From Rothia sp. (in: high G+C Gram-positive bacteria) (GTDB lineage: Bacteria; Actinomycetota; Actinomycetes; Actinomycetales; Micrococcaceae), in the NCBI RefSeq assembly GCF_030540545.1, contig NZ_JAUNVZ010000002.1, positions 186,001 through 250,000 on the forward strand: a stretch of DNA of 64,000 nucleotides, written 5' to 3'. The translations under genes were made by a program, and so were the position numbers. The notes under the pieces are model-generated. The model was not told the DNA's origin. It saw only the letters and a program-made list of their open reading frames with translations, and searched no databases. The first letter of the stretch is position 1, and each line of letters starts with the position of its first letter. Of the stretch, positions 17,039 through 26,045 are shown one piece after another.

Positions 17039-18092
17039 ATGACTGATATTCAGCCTTCAGGGGGGGGGCGAAGAGCAGGAAATCATAACGATTCCTAGTG
17101 ATGCGGAACTGCAGATTGCGCCCGCTTCTTCTCTGAGCTTCGATTACTCTTTTAACCCCTATAATCTGATGGGTGTAGACGATAATGCCGAGAAGATTAT
17201 GCTTGGCGAGCTGAAGAAAAATATGCTGACTTACCTGGGTATCGGTGCTAGCGTAGCGGGGGTCCTGTCCAAGGAAGTTGTGGGTAAACATCTCGTTGCA
17301 GATTTCACCCCTGAGCAAGCACAAAAAATGGCTCAAGGAACCTGGAAGCTCATGCAGCGAGACAGCGGTGAACTTATGGGTACGTTGGTGAATGCCCAAG
17401 GTGGTGGCATAGCTGCTAAGGTAAATCTTAAAGAGATGGTTCTGACCGCGCCCAAATCAAACCCCTATGTTATGGCTGCTTTGGTGACCGTGCAACTTGC
17501 TCTTAAAGAAATCAACCAGAAAATTGAAGAAGTTTCTAAAGCCCTGGCACGTATTGAAATTGGCCAATACAATGACCGCTTTGCTGGCTTTTTGAGTGCG
17601 CGCCAGCAGATGGCGGAGGCTATGCGTGTATCAGACCCGCAGATCCGTCAAGAACTGCTCATTAATGCTATTAAGACTGCCAATGATTCCACTGCTCAGC
17701 TCCAGTTTGCTATTTATACTGATGCCAACTACTTAATGGTGGAAAAGCCTCGCGGTAAAGAACGCGATAACCGCAGGGACCTTTTGGAAAAGTCGATTGG
17801 TTATCTGAACGCTAGCGCTCAGCTGATCGCTTCTGCTTATATCGCTATGGGTGAAGCGCCCGCTGTCGTTGCGGTACTGAAGAATCACCAGGAATTTTTC
17901 AAGCAAGTGTTTATCGATCGTGAGATCCAAGGTTGGAGCTTGGCGCGATACCTAGATAATGCCGAATCTTCGAATTCACGTGTCTGGTCTTCGCTGGCTT
18001 TTAATATTATCGAATCGATTGACGGCGCTTTGCAGAACCCAGCTCTTGAATCGCAGATGACTAAGACTAATGTAGCGAGTGTGGAGGCGTAA
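17039..18092 (+). pseudogene. Unknown helical protein, frame broken (switched OFF) by a G9 tract
   Basis: From the ATG at 17039 (or 17030 in the same frame) the codons read MTDIQPSGGG and hit a stop at 17096-17098. Removing one G, or adding two, from the G9 run at 17060-17068 would join this start to the long frame that is open from 17043 to 18092, giving a protein of about 350 residues. The downstream part is mostly helical, with one hydrophobic stretch near YLGIGASVAGVLSK and an AALVTVQLALKEINQKIEEV helix. No family was recognised. Codon use is more AT-rich than neighbouring genes. A residual product could start at the in-frame ATG at 17169 (307 residues), but no convincing ribosome site precedes it. 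Phase-variable gene or sequencing error are the two readings. Confidence 0.7.
17060..17068 (+). repeat. G9 homopolymer, putative phase-variation tract
   Basis: Nine consecutive G, seven codons after the start at 17039. With nine the frame is broken; with eight or eleven it continues to 18092. Slippage tracts of this length and position are typical of contingency genes. Confidence 0.8.
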
Positions 18093-18093
18093 T

Positions 18094-18603
18094 ATGTGGG
18101 ATGACGAAAAAGAAGAGGCAGAAGCACTCGAAGCGTTGGAAGCCGCTGAAAAGAATCGTGAGGTTGCAAAAGTTCGTGTTAAGCGATTCCGGAAGTACGT
18201 AGATAAGACTTCTATTGTTGAATTGACCTTGAATGATCTGAAGGAATTAGCAGAGCGTAATCTAGAGGAAGCTAAAGAGAATGATTCTGCAGACATCGTA
18301 AATGAGCTAAACTCTGCGCTGGCCGAAATTGAGATGCTACGTGATAGTATTGCTGAATTTCGTAAGAAGTATTCAACCTTCCGAGATGATGCTCAAGCTG
18401 TGTATGAGGAAAAGCAGCAGGAGTACGAAGAAGCAGAAAAAGTCTTTAAATCTAAGAAGCTTCAAAAGTGCATGATGCCAGGATGCGAAAAACGAATCCC
18501 TCCTAACGGTGAATCGTTCTGTATTGAGCATGAGCCAGACATGGGTGCTCTGAATGGTGTAGTGAACGGTGTAGCCGGTCTTTTTAAGGGCTTTAAGCGC
18601 TAA
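18094..18603 (+). CDS. Unknown coiled-coil protein with C-terminal CxxxxC-CxxH zinc-binding-like motif
   Basis: A 169-residue protein. Residues 1-125 are highly charged and predicted to be coiled coil (long runs of E, K, A and L). The tail holds CMMPGCEKRIPPNGESFC and then IEHEP, a C-x4-C-x11-C-x2-H pattern like the small zinc-binding modules often seen at the ends of actinophage HNH proteins. GTGGAGG sits seven nt before the ATG at 18094, and the gap to the previous stop is one nt, so the two genes form an operon. The AT-richer codon use matches the first gene and suggests joint acquisition. Function unknown. Confidence 0.72.
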   Translation: MWDDEKEEAEALEALEAAEKNREVAKVRVKRFRKYVDKTSIVELTLNDLKELAERNLEEAKENDSADIVNELNSALAEIEMLRDSIAEFRKKYSTFRDDAQAVYEEKQQEYEEAEKVFKSKKLQKCMMPGCEKRIPPNGESFCIEHEPDMGALNGVVNGVAGLFKGFKR

Positions 18604-18915
18604 ATCTTAGAGTGAAGCGGTAGCGGGTGTTGGCCTGCTGCCGCTTTGCTGTCCGCCGTCGTCCGTTGTCTCCTGGGTGGGCACCGGAGCAGAATACCTA
18701 TGCCACCGTCCCCGGGCTATTCCTCGTCATGGTCCCAGGTGGTACACTGGTAGTTAGCCCTTGAAGCCGGGTGCGTTTGACGTGCCCGAGAAGAGTTCTC
18801 ACACCGGGCGCCCGGATACCACGCCGCTATAGGCTGCGCGCATCCTTGACTATCGTGGCGCCGGGGTGACCGCAGGGCACTCCCATCCCCTAGAACTAAG
18901 CGAGAAAAATACCGC
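18604..18915 (+). other. Intergenic region with long typA leader
   Basis: Holds a weak hairpin at about 18615-18647 (AAGCGGTAGC with GCTGCCGCTT, no T-run), then the typA promoter. From there about 160 nt of GC-rich leader precede typA, containing GCCGGG/CCCGG segments that could fold. No ORF of its own. Confidence 0.4.
18743..18748 (+). promoter_or_regulatory. -10 box TACACT upstream of typA
   Basis: The same hexamer that drives several leaderless genes in this window, here 167 nt before the start codon, implying a structured leader. Confidence 0.45.
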
Positions 18916-20829
18916 ATGTCTGAAAACACTGTATCGCGCCCCGATCTGCGTAACGTGGCAATCGTGGCACACGTTGACCACGGCAAGACCACCATCGTTG
19001 ACGCGATGCTCAAGCAGACCAACGCCTTCTCGGCACACGCAGACGTGGAAGACCGCGTCATGGACTCCGGCGACCTGGAAAAGGAAAAGGGCATTACCAT
19101 CCTGGCGAAGAACACCACCGTGTTCTACGACGGTCCGCACGCCAACGGTGAAACCATCACCATTAACGTTATTGACACCCCCGGCCACGCTGACTTTGGT
19201 GGCGAGGTTGAGCGCGGCCTGTCCATGGTTGACGGCGTTGTGCTGCTCGTGGACGCCTCCGAAGGTCCCCTGCCTCAGACCCGCTTCGTGCTGGGTAAGG
19301 CACTGGCTGCTAAGCTGCCCGTGATCCTGGTGGTGAACAAGGTGGACCGCCCCGACGCTCGTATCGACGAGGTCGTTGGCGAGTCCATGGATCTGCTGCT
19401 GGGCTTGGCATCCGATTTGGCTGACGAAGTACCCGATCTGGACATGGACGCAGTGCTGGACGTGCCCGTGGTATACGCATCCGGCAAGGCAGGCGCAGCC
19501 TCCCTGAACCAGCCTGCTGACGGCGCACTGCCCGACAATGACGACCTGGAGCCCCTGTTCCAGACCATTATCGAGCGCGTGCCCGCCCCCACCTACAACC
19601 CCGACGAAGTGTTGCAGGCACACGTGACCAACCTGGACTCCTCCCCGTTCCTGGGTCGTCTGGCACTGGTGCGTATCTTCAACGGCACCCTGAAGAAGGG
19701 CCAGACCGTCGCATGGGCACGCCAGGACGGCGACATTAAGAGCGTTCGTATCTCCGAGCTGCTGGCAACCAAGGGCCTGGAGCGCGTACCCGCTGAAGAG
19801 GCAGGCCCCGGCGAGATTGTTGCAGTGGCAGGTATTGAGGACATCACCATTGGTGAAACCCTGACCGACCTGGAGAACCCCAAGCCGCTGCCGCTGATTA
19901 AGGTGGACGACCCCGCGATCTCCATGACCATCGGTATTAACACCTCCCCGCTGGCAGGCCGTGTGAAGGGTGCGAAGGTTACCGCACGCCAGGTGAAGGA
20001 TCGTCTGGACCGCGAGCTGATTGGTAACGTGTCCATTAAGGTTCTGCCCACCCAGCGTCCGGACGCATGGGAAGTTCAGGGTCGTGGCGAGCTGGCACTG
20101 GCAATCCTCGTGGAGCAGATGCGCCGCGAAGGCTTCGAGCTGACCGTGGGCAAGCCCCAGGTGGTTACTCAGACCATCGACGGTAAGGTCTACGAGCCCA
20201 TGGAGCACATGATCATTGACGTACCCGAAGAGCACCTGGGCGCTGTCACTCAGCTGATGGCTGCACGTAAGGGTCGTATGGAGAACATGGCAAACCACGG
20301 CACCGGCTGGGTTCGTATGGAATTCGCTGTGCCCGCACGTGGTCTGATTGGTTTCCGCACTCAGTTCCTGACTGAGACCCGCGGCGCCGGTATCTCTTCC
20401 TCCTACTCGATTGATCCCGAGCCCTGGGCAGGCGATATTGAGTACCGCACCAACGGCTCGATGATTGCTGACCGTGCCGGCGTGGTGACCCCCTACGCAA
20501 TGATTAACCTGCAGGAGCGCGGTACCTTCTTCGTGGAGCCTACCAGCGAGGTGTACGAGGGTATGGTTGTTGGTATGAACTCCCGTGCGGACGACATGGA
20601 AGTGAATATCACCAAGGAGAAGAAGCTGACCAATATGCGTTCTTCCACCGCGGATAACTTCGAGAACCTGACCCCGCCGAAGAAGCTGACCCTGGAGGAA
20701 TGCCTGGAGTTCGCTCGCGAGGACGAGTGCGTTGAGGTGACCCCGGAGGCTATTCGTATTCGTAAGGTGATCCTGGATTCGAATGAGCGTGTGCGTGAAT
20801 TCCGCCGTCGCGCTCGTGCAAACGACTAA
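18916..20829 (+). CDS. typA: Translational GTPase TypA/BipA
   Basis: A 637-residue ribosome-binding GTPase of the EF-G family, involved in 50S assembly and stress adaptation. G-motifs are complete: AHVDHGKT (G1), EKGITI (G2), [14 protein letters not shown] (G3), NKVDRP (G4) and SGKAG (G5). Domains II, III and V follow, with [15 protein letters not shown] and the TypA-specific C-terminal region ([25 protein letters not shown]). The length and ending match the family. Monocistronic between its promoter and a strong terminator. Confidence 0.95.
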   Translation: MSENTVSRPDLRNVAIVAHVDHGKTTIVDAMLKQTNAFSAHADVEDRVMDSGDLEKEKGITILAKNTTVFYDGPHANGETITINVIDTPGHADFGGEVERGLSMVDGVVLLVDASEGPLPQTRFVLGKALAAKLPVILVVNKVDRPDARIDEVVGESMDLLLGLASDLADEVPDLDMDAVLDVPVVYASGKAGAASLNQPADGALPDNDDLEPLFQTIIERVPAPTYNPDEVLQAHVTNLDSSPFLGRLALVRIFNGTLKKGQTVAWARQDGDIKSVRISELLATKGLERVPAEEAGPGEIVAVAGIEDITIGETLTDLENPKPLPLIKVDDPAISMTIGINTSPLAGRVKGAKVTARQVKDRLDRELIGNVSIKVLPTQRPDAWEVQGRGELALAILVEQMRREGFELTVGKPQVVTQTIDGKVYEPMEHMIIDVPEEHLGAVTQLMAARKGRMENMANHGTGWVRMEFAVPARGLIGFRTQFLTETRGAGISSSYSIDPEPWAGDIEYRTNGSMIADRAGVVTPYAMINLQERGTFFVEPTSEVYEGMVVGMNSRADDMEVNITKEKKLTNMRSSTADNFENLTPPKKLTLEECLEFAREDECVEVTPEAIRIRKVILDSNERVREFRRRARAND

Positions 20830-20847
20830 TATAACTAAAGCGTGATG

Positions 20848-20891
20848 AAACCCCGGGCGGGTGCTGTGAAAACGGCACCCGCCCGGGGTTT
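20848..20891 (+). terminator. Terminator of typA
   Basis: A 17-bp perfect inverted repeat, 20848-20864 with 20875-20891. Confidence 0.85.
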
Positions 20892-21055
20892 TGCTATGCC
20901 TGTATACCCTGAAGCATGCAGAATATGGGAGGGATGGGGCGTGTTCTATGGTGTGGATATTCTTGCGAGGGTAAGATTTTATATAGAAGCAGCCGGGTGC
21001 TACGCTGAGCCGCGGCTTTTCTACCATGCTCACTCACATACACTCAAGGGATACT

Positions 21056-22447
21056 ATGACCCGCACCGAACCCCGGGATACCGGGGATAATCTGGACGCG
21101 CTTGCGCGTTGTGACAATAATTCTGCTCCTGAGCCCGCTGCCCGCGCCTATGCTCAGGTGCTGGGCGTGTGGCTTGCTACCCGCCTGCTCGGTTTTGCCA
21201 TGTTTGTCTTCATATGGACTCGCCAGGATATGGGCCGCTATCAGCGTACTCTGGAGGGTTTAGGCAGGGACTCGAGCATGTATGACTCGAGCCTGTGGAG
21301 CTACTTGAACTGGTGGGATAGCTATTGGTACTACCGCCTTGCTCAGGAGGGCTACCCGAGCGTGCTGCCGGATAATGTTCTCTACGCTAATTCGGTGGGG
21401 GAGAGCACCTGGGCTTTTATGCCGGTCTTCCCGAGTATCGTCTCGTGGCTTTCTTCTGTTACGGGGATGAGTTATTTCCCCGTGGCGGTGATCTGCTCTC
21501 TGATCTTTAGCGCGCTCATGGCCTGCGCTATGTATAAAGTTTTCCGTCTGTCCCTCAATGCGAGCGCCCAGCGCGGCTATTTGAATCTTGGCGAGCGTAG
21601 CACTCACAGGATTGCCCTGATTACGGTGCTGCTCTATGGTCTCTACGCTGCATCCCCGATTTTCAACACCGGCTACTCCGAGGCTCTGACCGTCCTGCTG
21701 ATTGTGCTGGTTGCCTGGTGTCTCATGGCCGAGCGCTATATGCTGCTGCTTCCTGTGGCTTTGCTGGCATCCCTGACTCGCCCGGTGGGCGTGCCTATTG
21801 GTGCCTGGGTGGGTATCTGGTGGGTGGTCTGCACCATCAATGATATGCACACCGATGAACGCGGAATGAGTATTTCTTCTTTCGGAGCATCGCTCAAGCA
21901 GCGCTGGGGACAGCTAGCCTCTGCTCTTCTGGTCTGCTCCTTTGCTTTTATCCACCCGCTGCACGCGGCGCTGAAAACCGGACGTACCGACGCCTATCTC
22001 GCAACAGAGCTGGCGTGGAGCGGACGCAATGTAGCTGATGGCCACCACTATATAGTGCAATGGGGTCAAGGACTACATAAGAGTATTGCCCGTCCCCTCC
22101 CGGAGACGCTCTACCTGGCTGCCGCCCTGCTCGTCTTTGCACTCTTCTTCTGGTGGCTGAGTCGCCGTGCTGTGCGCGCGAAACTGCACCCGGTGTTGCT
22201 GATCTGGTGCTGGTGCTACGCCGCGTACCTGCTGATTTTCTGGTACCCGCAGAGTTCCACGATTCGTATTCTGCTGCCTCTCTTCCCACTGGCGCTGCTC
22301 TTTGCTCTAGCTGTTAGGAAGTCGCATCTGCTGCTCTGGGGAACCATTGCTTTGGGCGTTGTCTCTCAGGCGGTGTGGCTTTACTGCCTGTGGTATGCCG
22401 CTCCTGCGTTCTTGCGTCTTTTCCCGGGCGCCTCGATAGCTCCCTAA
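21056..22447 (+). CDS. PIG-V-like GT-C membrane glycosyltransferase, paralogue 1
   Basis: A 463-residue protein with about ten membrane helices. The first extracytoplasmic loop holds NWWDSYWYYRLAQEGYP, the aspartate-containing WDxxWY...GYP motif of the PIG-V/GT76-like mannosyltransferases. FNTGYSEALTVL, TRPVGVPIGAW and YPQSSTIRILLPLFPLAL complete the signature. Such enzymes transfer a sugar, usually mannose, from a polyprenyl-phosphate donor on the outer membrane face, for lipoglycans or glycoproteins. The ATG at 21056 with AAGGG upstream is preferred to 21026. Two paralogues lie at 34136 and 36129. Confidence 0.75.
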   Translation: MTRTEPRDTGDNLDALARCDNNSAPEPAARAYAQVLGVWLATRLLGFAMFVFIWTRQDMGRYQRTLEGLGRDSSMYDSSLWSYLNWWDSYWYYRLAQEGYPSVLPDNVLYANSVGESTWAFMPVFPSIVSWLSSVTGMSYFPVAVICSLIFSALMACAMYKVFRLSLNASAQRGYLNLGERSTHRIALITVLLYGLYAASPIFNTGYSEALTVLLIVLVAWCLMAERYMLLLPVALLASLTRPVGVPIGAWVGIWWVVCTINDMHTDERGMSISSFGASLKQRWGQLASALLVCSFAFIHPLHAALKTGRTDAYLATELAWSGRNVADGHHYIVQWGQGLHKSIARPLPETLYLAAALLVFALFFWWLSRRAVRAKLHPVLLIWCWCYAAYLLIFWYPQSSTIRILLPLFPLALLFALAVRKSHLLLWGTIALGVVSQAVWLYCLWYAAPAFLRLFPGASIAP

Positions 22448-22463
22448 AGTTGGCAACATATAT

Positions 22464-22503
22464 ACCCCGTGCGGGTGCTGTGTGAACGGCACCCGCACGG
22501 GGT
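22464..22503 (+). terminator. Terminator of glycosyltransferase paralogue 1
   Basis: A 15-bp inverted repeat (22464-22478 with 22489-22503). There is no long T-run, so efficiency is uncertain. Confidence 0.6.
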
Positions 22504-22574
22504 GCACCTTTATAAGCTCACGCCATGTAAGATAAGAAGAGTACCCATCCCCAATCAAGTACAGGCGGTGCAGC

Positions 22575-23903
22575 ATGTCCGAATCCACGCCCACCTACCC
22601 GAGCCAGGGCGAATATATTGCGCGCGATTCTCTGCGCGAGCTGCTGCCCAATGGGTATAGCCCCAAGGGTGCGCGCCTGCTTTTTGTGCACGCGCATCCC
22701 GATGACGAATCTTCCTCTACCGGTGCCGCTATGGCCTACTACGCCTCCGCGGGTGCGGAAGTGTATCTGCTGACTGCAACCCGCGGCGAAATGGGTGAGG
22801 TTATCCCCGAAGAGCTGCAGCATCTGGAGGTGGGCAAGCCCGGCAATACCGATAATGGCGAGGCGCTGGGCGCCTACCGTGAAAAGGAACTGGCGGCTGC
22901 CTGCCGGGTGTTGGGCGTCAAGCAGCAATTCTTCCTGGGGCAGGAACCTGCCGTGGCTCCCGGTGCCCTGAGCGTATACCGCGACTCCGGTATGGCGTGG
23001 GGTCCTGCTGGTACTCCCGTGCCCAATGAGCGTGCCGCTGCTGATTCTCTGACTGCCCAGCCTCTGGAACCTCAGGCTGCTGCCGTGGCTGCCGCTATTG
23101 AGGCTATTCGCCCCGATGCGGTTATCACCTATGACGCCGACGGCGGTTACGGCCACCCCGATCACCGCCGCGTGCACGACATCGTTATGCGCGCCGTGCA
23201 GTTGCTGCAGGGCACCCCGGCTGAACCCGTGCTGGTCTGGGGATTGGATAGCTCCGCCGAGCCTGAGAAAGATACCCGTACCCAGGCGGCGGTCTACGGG
23301 GATGGCGCCGCTAAGCGTGAGGCGATGCGCGCCCACGCCACCCAGCTGGTTATTACCGGTCCGAAGAGCTTTGAGTACTCCAATAAGGTTCCTCAGAAAA
23401 TCTCGGCTGTTGAGACCTATCGTGTACTTACCGGGGATGCGCGCCGTCTGGTGCCTAGCGCCCCGGAACCTGCTGGCTGGATTAGCACGAGCCTGGTGGG
23501 TGTGATTCTGGGTGTGCTTGCCGGTGTTGCTGGTTCTATCTATCATGCCTGGGTTATCTATGCGGGGGATACTCCGATTCCTGTGGGTCTGGCATTGGGC
23601 GTGCTGACTGTGCTCAGCGCCAGCTTGTGGACTGCTTTATCTCATCATCGTCCCTTTGGTGCTCTGGTGACCGGTGGTATTGCGGCGGCTACGGTGCACT
23701 GGCTTGCTTATGGCCGCGCGGATTCGCCCTTTGTGTTGGTGAACCCGGATGTGTATATCGGTCAGGTGGGTACCTGGTGGTATTTCCTGGCTCCTATGTC
23801 TGCGCTGGTTGCTTATCTGTGGGCTCGTCGTCGGGCGCCGAAGGATGCAGAGTTTTACGGTCCCAGGGCCATGCATGAGCGTGCTCGTCGGGGTCGTAAG
23901 TAG
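22575..23903 (+). CDS. mshB: MshB-like GlcNAc-inositol deacetylase with C-terminal membrane domain
   Basis: A 442-residue PIG-L/LmbE-family zinc deacetylase. HAHPDDES (residues 35-42) and GHPDHRRVH supply the zinc ligands and catalytic Asp; ATRGEMGEVI is also typical of MshB, which removes the acetyl group from GlcNAc-inositol in mycothiol synthesis. The catalytic part ends near residue 295. It is followed by about 145 residues with four membrane helices (starting TSLVGVILGVLAGVAG), which the classical soluble MshB lacks. That would anchor the enzyme at the membrane. The mycothiol role is inferred from family and genus. Confidence 0.8.
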   Translation: MSESTPTYPSQGEYIARDSLRELLPNGYSPKGARLLFVHAHPDDESSSTGAAMAYYASAGAEVYLLTATRGEMGEVIPEELQHLEVGKPGNTDNGEALGAYREKELAAACRVLGVKQQFFLGQEPAVAPGALSVYRDSGMAWGPAGTPVPNERAAADSLTAQPLEPQAAAVAAAIEAIRPDAVITYDADGGYGHPDHRRVHDIVMRAVQLLQGTPAEPVLVWGLDSSAEPEKDTRTQAAVYGDGAAKREAMRAHATQLVITGPKSFEYSNKVPQKISAVETYRVLTGDARRLVPSAPEPAGWISTSLVGVILGVLAGVAGSIYHAWVIYAGDTPIPVGLALGVLTVLSASLWTALSHHRPFGALVTGGIAAATVHWLAYGRADSPFVLVNPDVYIGQVGTWWYFLAPMSALVAYLWARRRAPKDAEFYGPRAMHERARRGRK

Positions 23904-24275
23904 CTGTATATAGCGGATAAAAATCTGAGCTTATCTCGTAAATGGGGCGTTTGGTGACGGATTGTCACTGAACGCCCCGTTCTGTGACAAAGCTCATTTT
24001 AGGTAGCTAAGACTCAAAGAAAAACTCTCTGACTAGGGAAAATGCTTTTATAAAACAGGATAGTCTTGCCTAAAAATCGCCCCGAACCCACAGTGGTGAC
24101 AGTATTTCTTAGGTCACTATAATATTCTCTTCGCTCATTCCGGGGATAAAATGGAACCTGGCTTAAACATCTGACGCATGATGAACAGCGGGCGCACACG
24201 CCACAAGCGGCACCGCATTCAGCACCCACCCGGTGCGCGCGTCAGGAAATTTTTCAGAAAGGTAGCTACAAGCTC
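23904..24275 (+). other. Intergenic region between mshB and fdxA
   Basis: A terminator-like hairpin lies at 23944-23978. From about 23990 to 24160 the DNA is AT-rich and likely contains the fdxA promoter, but no clear -35/-10 pair could be chosen. GAAAGG at about 24257 is the nearest ribosome-site candidate to fdxA. No ORF was supported. Confidence 0.4.
23944..23978 (+). terminator. Terminator of mshB
   Basis: GGGGCGTTTGGTGAC (23944-23958) pairs with GTCACTGAACGCCCC (23964-23978) with one mismatch, followed by GTTCTG. Confidence 0.65.
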
Positions 24276-24593
24276 ATGACCTACGTCATCGCTCTGCCCT
24301 GTGTAGACGTCAAGGATCGCGCATGCGTTGAAGAATGCCCCGTTGACTGCATCTACGAGGGCGACCGCACCCTGTACATTCACCCCGATGAATGCGTTGA
24401 CTGCGGCGCCTGCGAACCGGTCTGCCCCGTTGAAGCTATCTACTATGAAGATGACGTTCCCGAAGAGTGGAGCGAATACATTAGCGCCAATGCTGACTTC
24501 TTCGATGATCTGGGCTCCCCCGGTGGCGCCGCTAAGCTCGGCCCGACCGGCAAGGATGTTCCCTTTATTGAGGCACTGCCCCCGCGCGGCTAA
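24276..24593 (+). CDS. fdxA: 7Fe ferredoxin
   Basis: A 105-residue electron carrier with one [3Fe-4S] and one [4Fe-4S] cluster. Cysteines fall at 9, 17, 21, 25 and 40, 43, 46, 50; the N-terminal group has the widened spacing of the 3Fe site (PCVDVKDRACVEECPVDC) and CVDCGACEPVCP the 4Fe site. The acidic C-terminal extension is typical of FdxA. It is followed by dapC, the usual actinobacterial neighbour, with a terminator between them. Confidence 0.93.
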   Translation: MTYVIALPCVDVKDRACVEECPVDCIYEGDRTLYIHPDECVDCGACEPVCPVEAIYYEDDVPEEWSEYISANADFFDDLGSPGGAAKLGPTGKDVPFIEALPPRG

Positions 24594-24634
24594 TACGTTA
24601 CGCATTTTCTGAAATACTTCGCGAGCCTGCTCGC

Positions 24635-24668
24635 CAAACACCCCGCACCCTTTTATGCGGGGTGTTTG
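24635..24668 (+). terminator. Terminator of fdxA
   Basis: A 13-bp perfect inverted repeat, 24635-24647 with 24656-24668, followed by CTTTT. Confidence 0.87.
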
Positions 24669-24760
24669 CTTTTATGCTCGGTCTATGAGGTTTTCGGCGT
24701 ATAAGGCTTTTAGCGCGCGGGGATGTGTAGTCGGCTCGAGGGTGGGGAATGCACGCCGGG

Positions 24761-24766
24761 TACAAT
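24761..24766 (+). promoter_or_regulatory. -10 box TACAAT of dapC
   Basis: TACAAT 61 nt before the start. dapC also has a GGAGG ribosome site, so this transcript has a leader. Confidence 0.55.
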
Positions 24767-24827
24767 GGGGGAGTACTACTAGCTCGGTCGCGCCCAAAGA
24801 TACGGCATAGACACACGGAGGAACACA

Positions 24828-25967
24828 ATGCACGAATATGGCCTCGATCTGCCCGACTACCCCTGGGATACCCTGGCACCCTACCGCAAGCTCGCCGCTG
24901 AGCACCCCGGAGGCGTGGCCGATTTATCCATCGGCACCCCCGTTGACCCCACCCCGCAGCTCATTCGTGACGCCCTGGCGGAAGCCTCTGACGCTCACGG
25001 CTACCCGCTCACTCACGGCACCGTGGAATTGCGCCAGGCAATTGTTGACTGGTTTGCACGCCGCCGCAATGTGCACGGCCTGGACGTAGCCCAGGTGATG
25101 CCCACCGTGGGCTCCAAGGAGCTCGTGGCGTGGCTGCCCTTCCTGCTGGGGCTGCGTGCCGGCGATGTGGTTGTCTACCCCACAATTGCCTACCCGACCT
25201 ATGAGATCGGTGCGCGTCTTGCCGGTGCTGATTTCGTGGCCGCTGACTCTCTGGCGGAGCTGAGCGAGGATGTTCGCTCGCGTGTGCGCCTGGTGTGGGT
25301 GAACTCCCCGGCAAACCCGAACGGTATTGTGCGCGATGTTGAGGAACTCGCCGCTCTGGTGGCGGATGCTCGCTCCCTGGGTGCCGTGGTGGCAAGCGAT
25401 GAATGCTATGCAGAGCTCGGCTGGGGTGACTGGGATGAAGCTCAGGGCGGTAAGCCCGTGCCGTCGATTCTGGATGCTCGCGTGTGTGGCGATAGCTTCG
25501 ATAAGGTGCTGGCGGTCTACTCCCTGTCCAAGCAGTCGAATCTTGCCGGTTACCGCGCTTCCTTTATCGCGGGCGATGCTCAGATTATGAAGAATCTGGT
25601 GAACTCCCGCAAGCATGCCGGTATGATTGTGCCTTTCCCCGTGCAGAACGCTCTGCGCGTGGCTCTGGGTGATGATGAGCATGTGCAGGTGCAGAAGGAT
25701 CTGTACCGTGCGCGCCGCGAAAAGCTGGTTGCTGCAATCCAGGCTGCCGGTGGTCGTATTGAGGGCTCTGAGGCGGGTCTGTACCTGTGGACGAGCTTCG
25801 GTGAGAGCACCTGGGAGTCTGTGGAGCGCCTGGCGAAGCTGGGTATTATTTGCGGCCCCGGCGTATTCTACGGTGAGGCTGGCGAGGGTTATGTGCGCCT
25901 GGCTATTACCGCCACCGATGAGGCGATTGATGCGGCTGCCTCCCGCCTGCACGCTAGCGCTGCGTAA
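24828..25967 (+). CDS. dapC: Succinyldiaminopimelate transaminase
   Basis: A 379-residue PLP-dependent class I aminotransferase that makes N-succinyl-LL-diaminopimelate in lysine and cell-wall precursor synthesis. The start, EYGLDLPDYPWDTLAPYR, is characteristic of actinobacterial DapC. VNSPANPNG, SDECYAELGW and YSLSKQSNLAGYR, with PLP-binding Lys235, are the aminotransferase motifs. ACGGAGG precedes the ATG. dapD and dapE lie 6-8 kb downstream in the window. Confidence 0.9.
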   Translation: MHEYGLDLPDYPWDTLAPYRKLAAEHPGGVADLSIGTPVDPTPQLIRDALAEASDAHGYPLTHGTVELRQAIVDWFARRRNVHGLDVAQVMPTVGSKELVAWLPFLLGLRAGDVVVYPTIAYPTYEIGARLAGADFVAADSLAELSEDVRSRVRLVWVNSPANPNGIVRDVEELAALVADARSLGAVVASDECYAELGWGDWDEAQGGKPVPSILDARVCGDSFDKVLAVYSLSKQSNLAGYRASFIAGDAQIMKNLVNSRKHAGMIVPFPVQNALRVALGDDEHVQVQKDLYRARREKLVAAIQAAGGRIEGSEAGLYLWTSFGESTWESVERLAKLGIICGPGVFYGEAGEGYVRLAITATDEAIDAAASRLHASAA

Positions 25968-25995
25968 TCGGAGGCGACTCTCTGTAACTAATAAT

Positions 25996-26035
25996 GGGGT
26001 GGTGTTTTATCTGAAATTCAGAAAAACACCACCCC
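25996..26035. terminator. Bidirectional terminator between dapC and fic
   Basis: GGGGTGGTGTTTT (25996-26008) pairs with AAAACACCACCCC (26023-26035), with TCTGA/TCAGA inside. Confidence 0.85.
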
Positions 26036-26045
26036 AGTTTTATGC

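Noticed and set aside
17039..18603. Prophage remnant
   Set aside because: No integrase, capsid, terminase or attachment repeats are visible; only AT-rich composition and a zinc-like motif hint at phage.
18850..21033. A 727-codon open frame on the minus strand opposite typA
   Set aside because: It mirrors typA codon structure, has no ribosome site or recognisable domain, and is rich in His, Gln and Val as expected for an antisense shadow.
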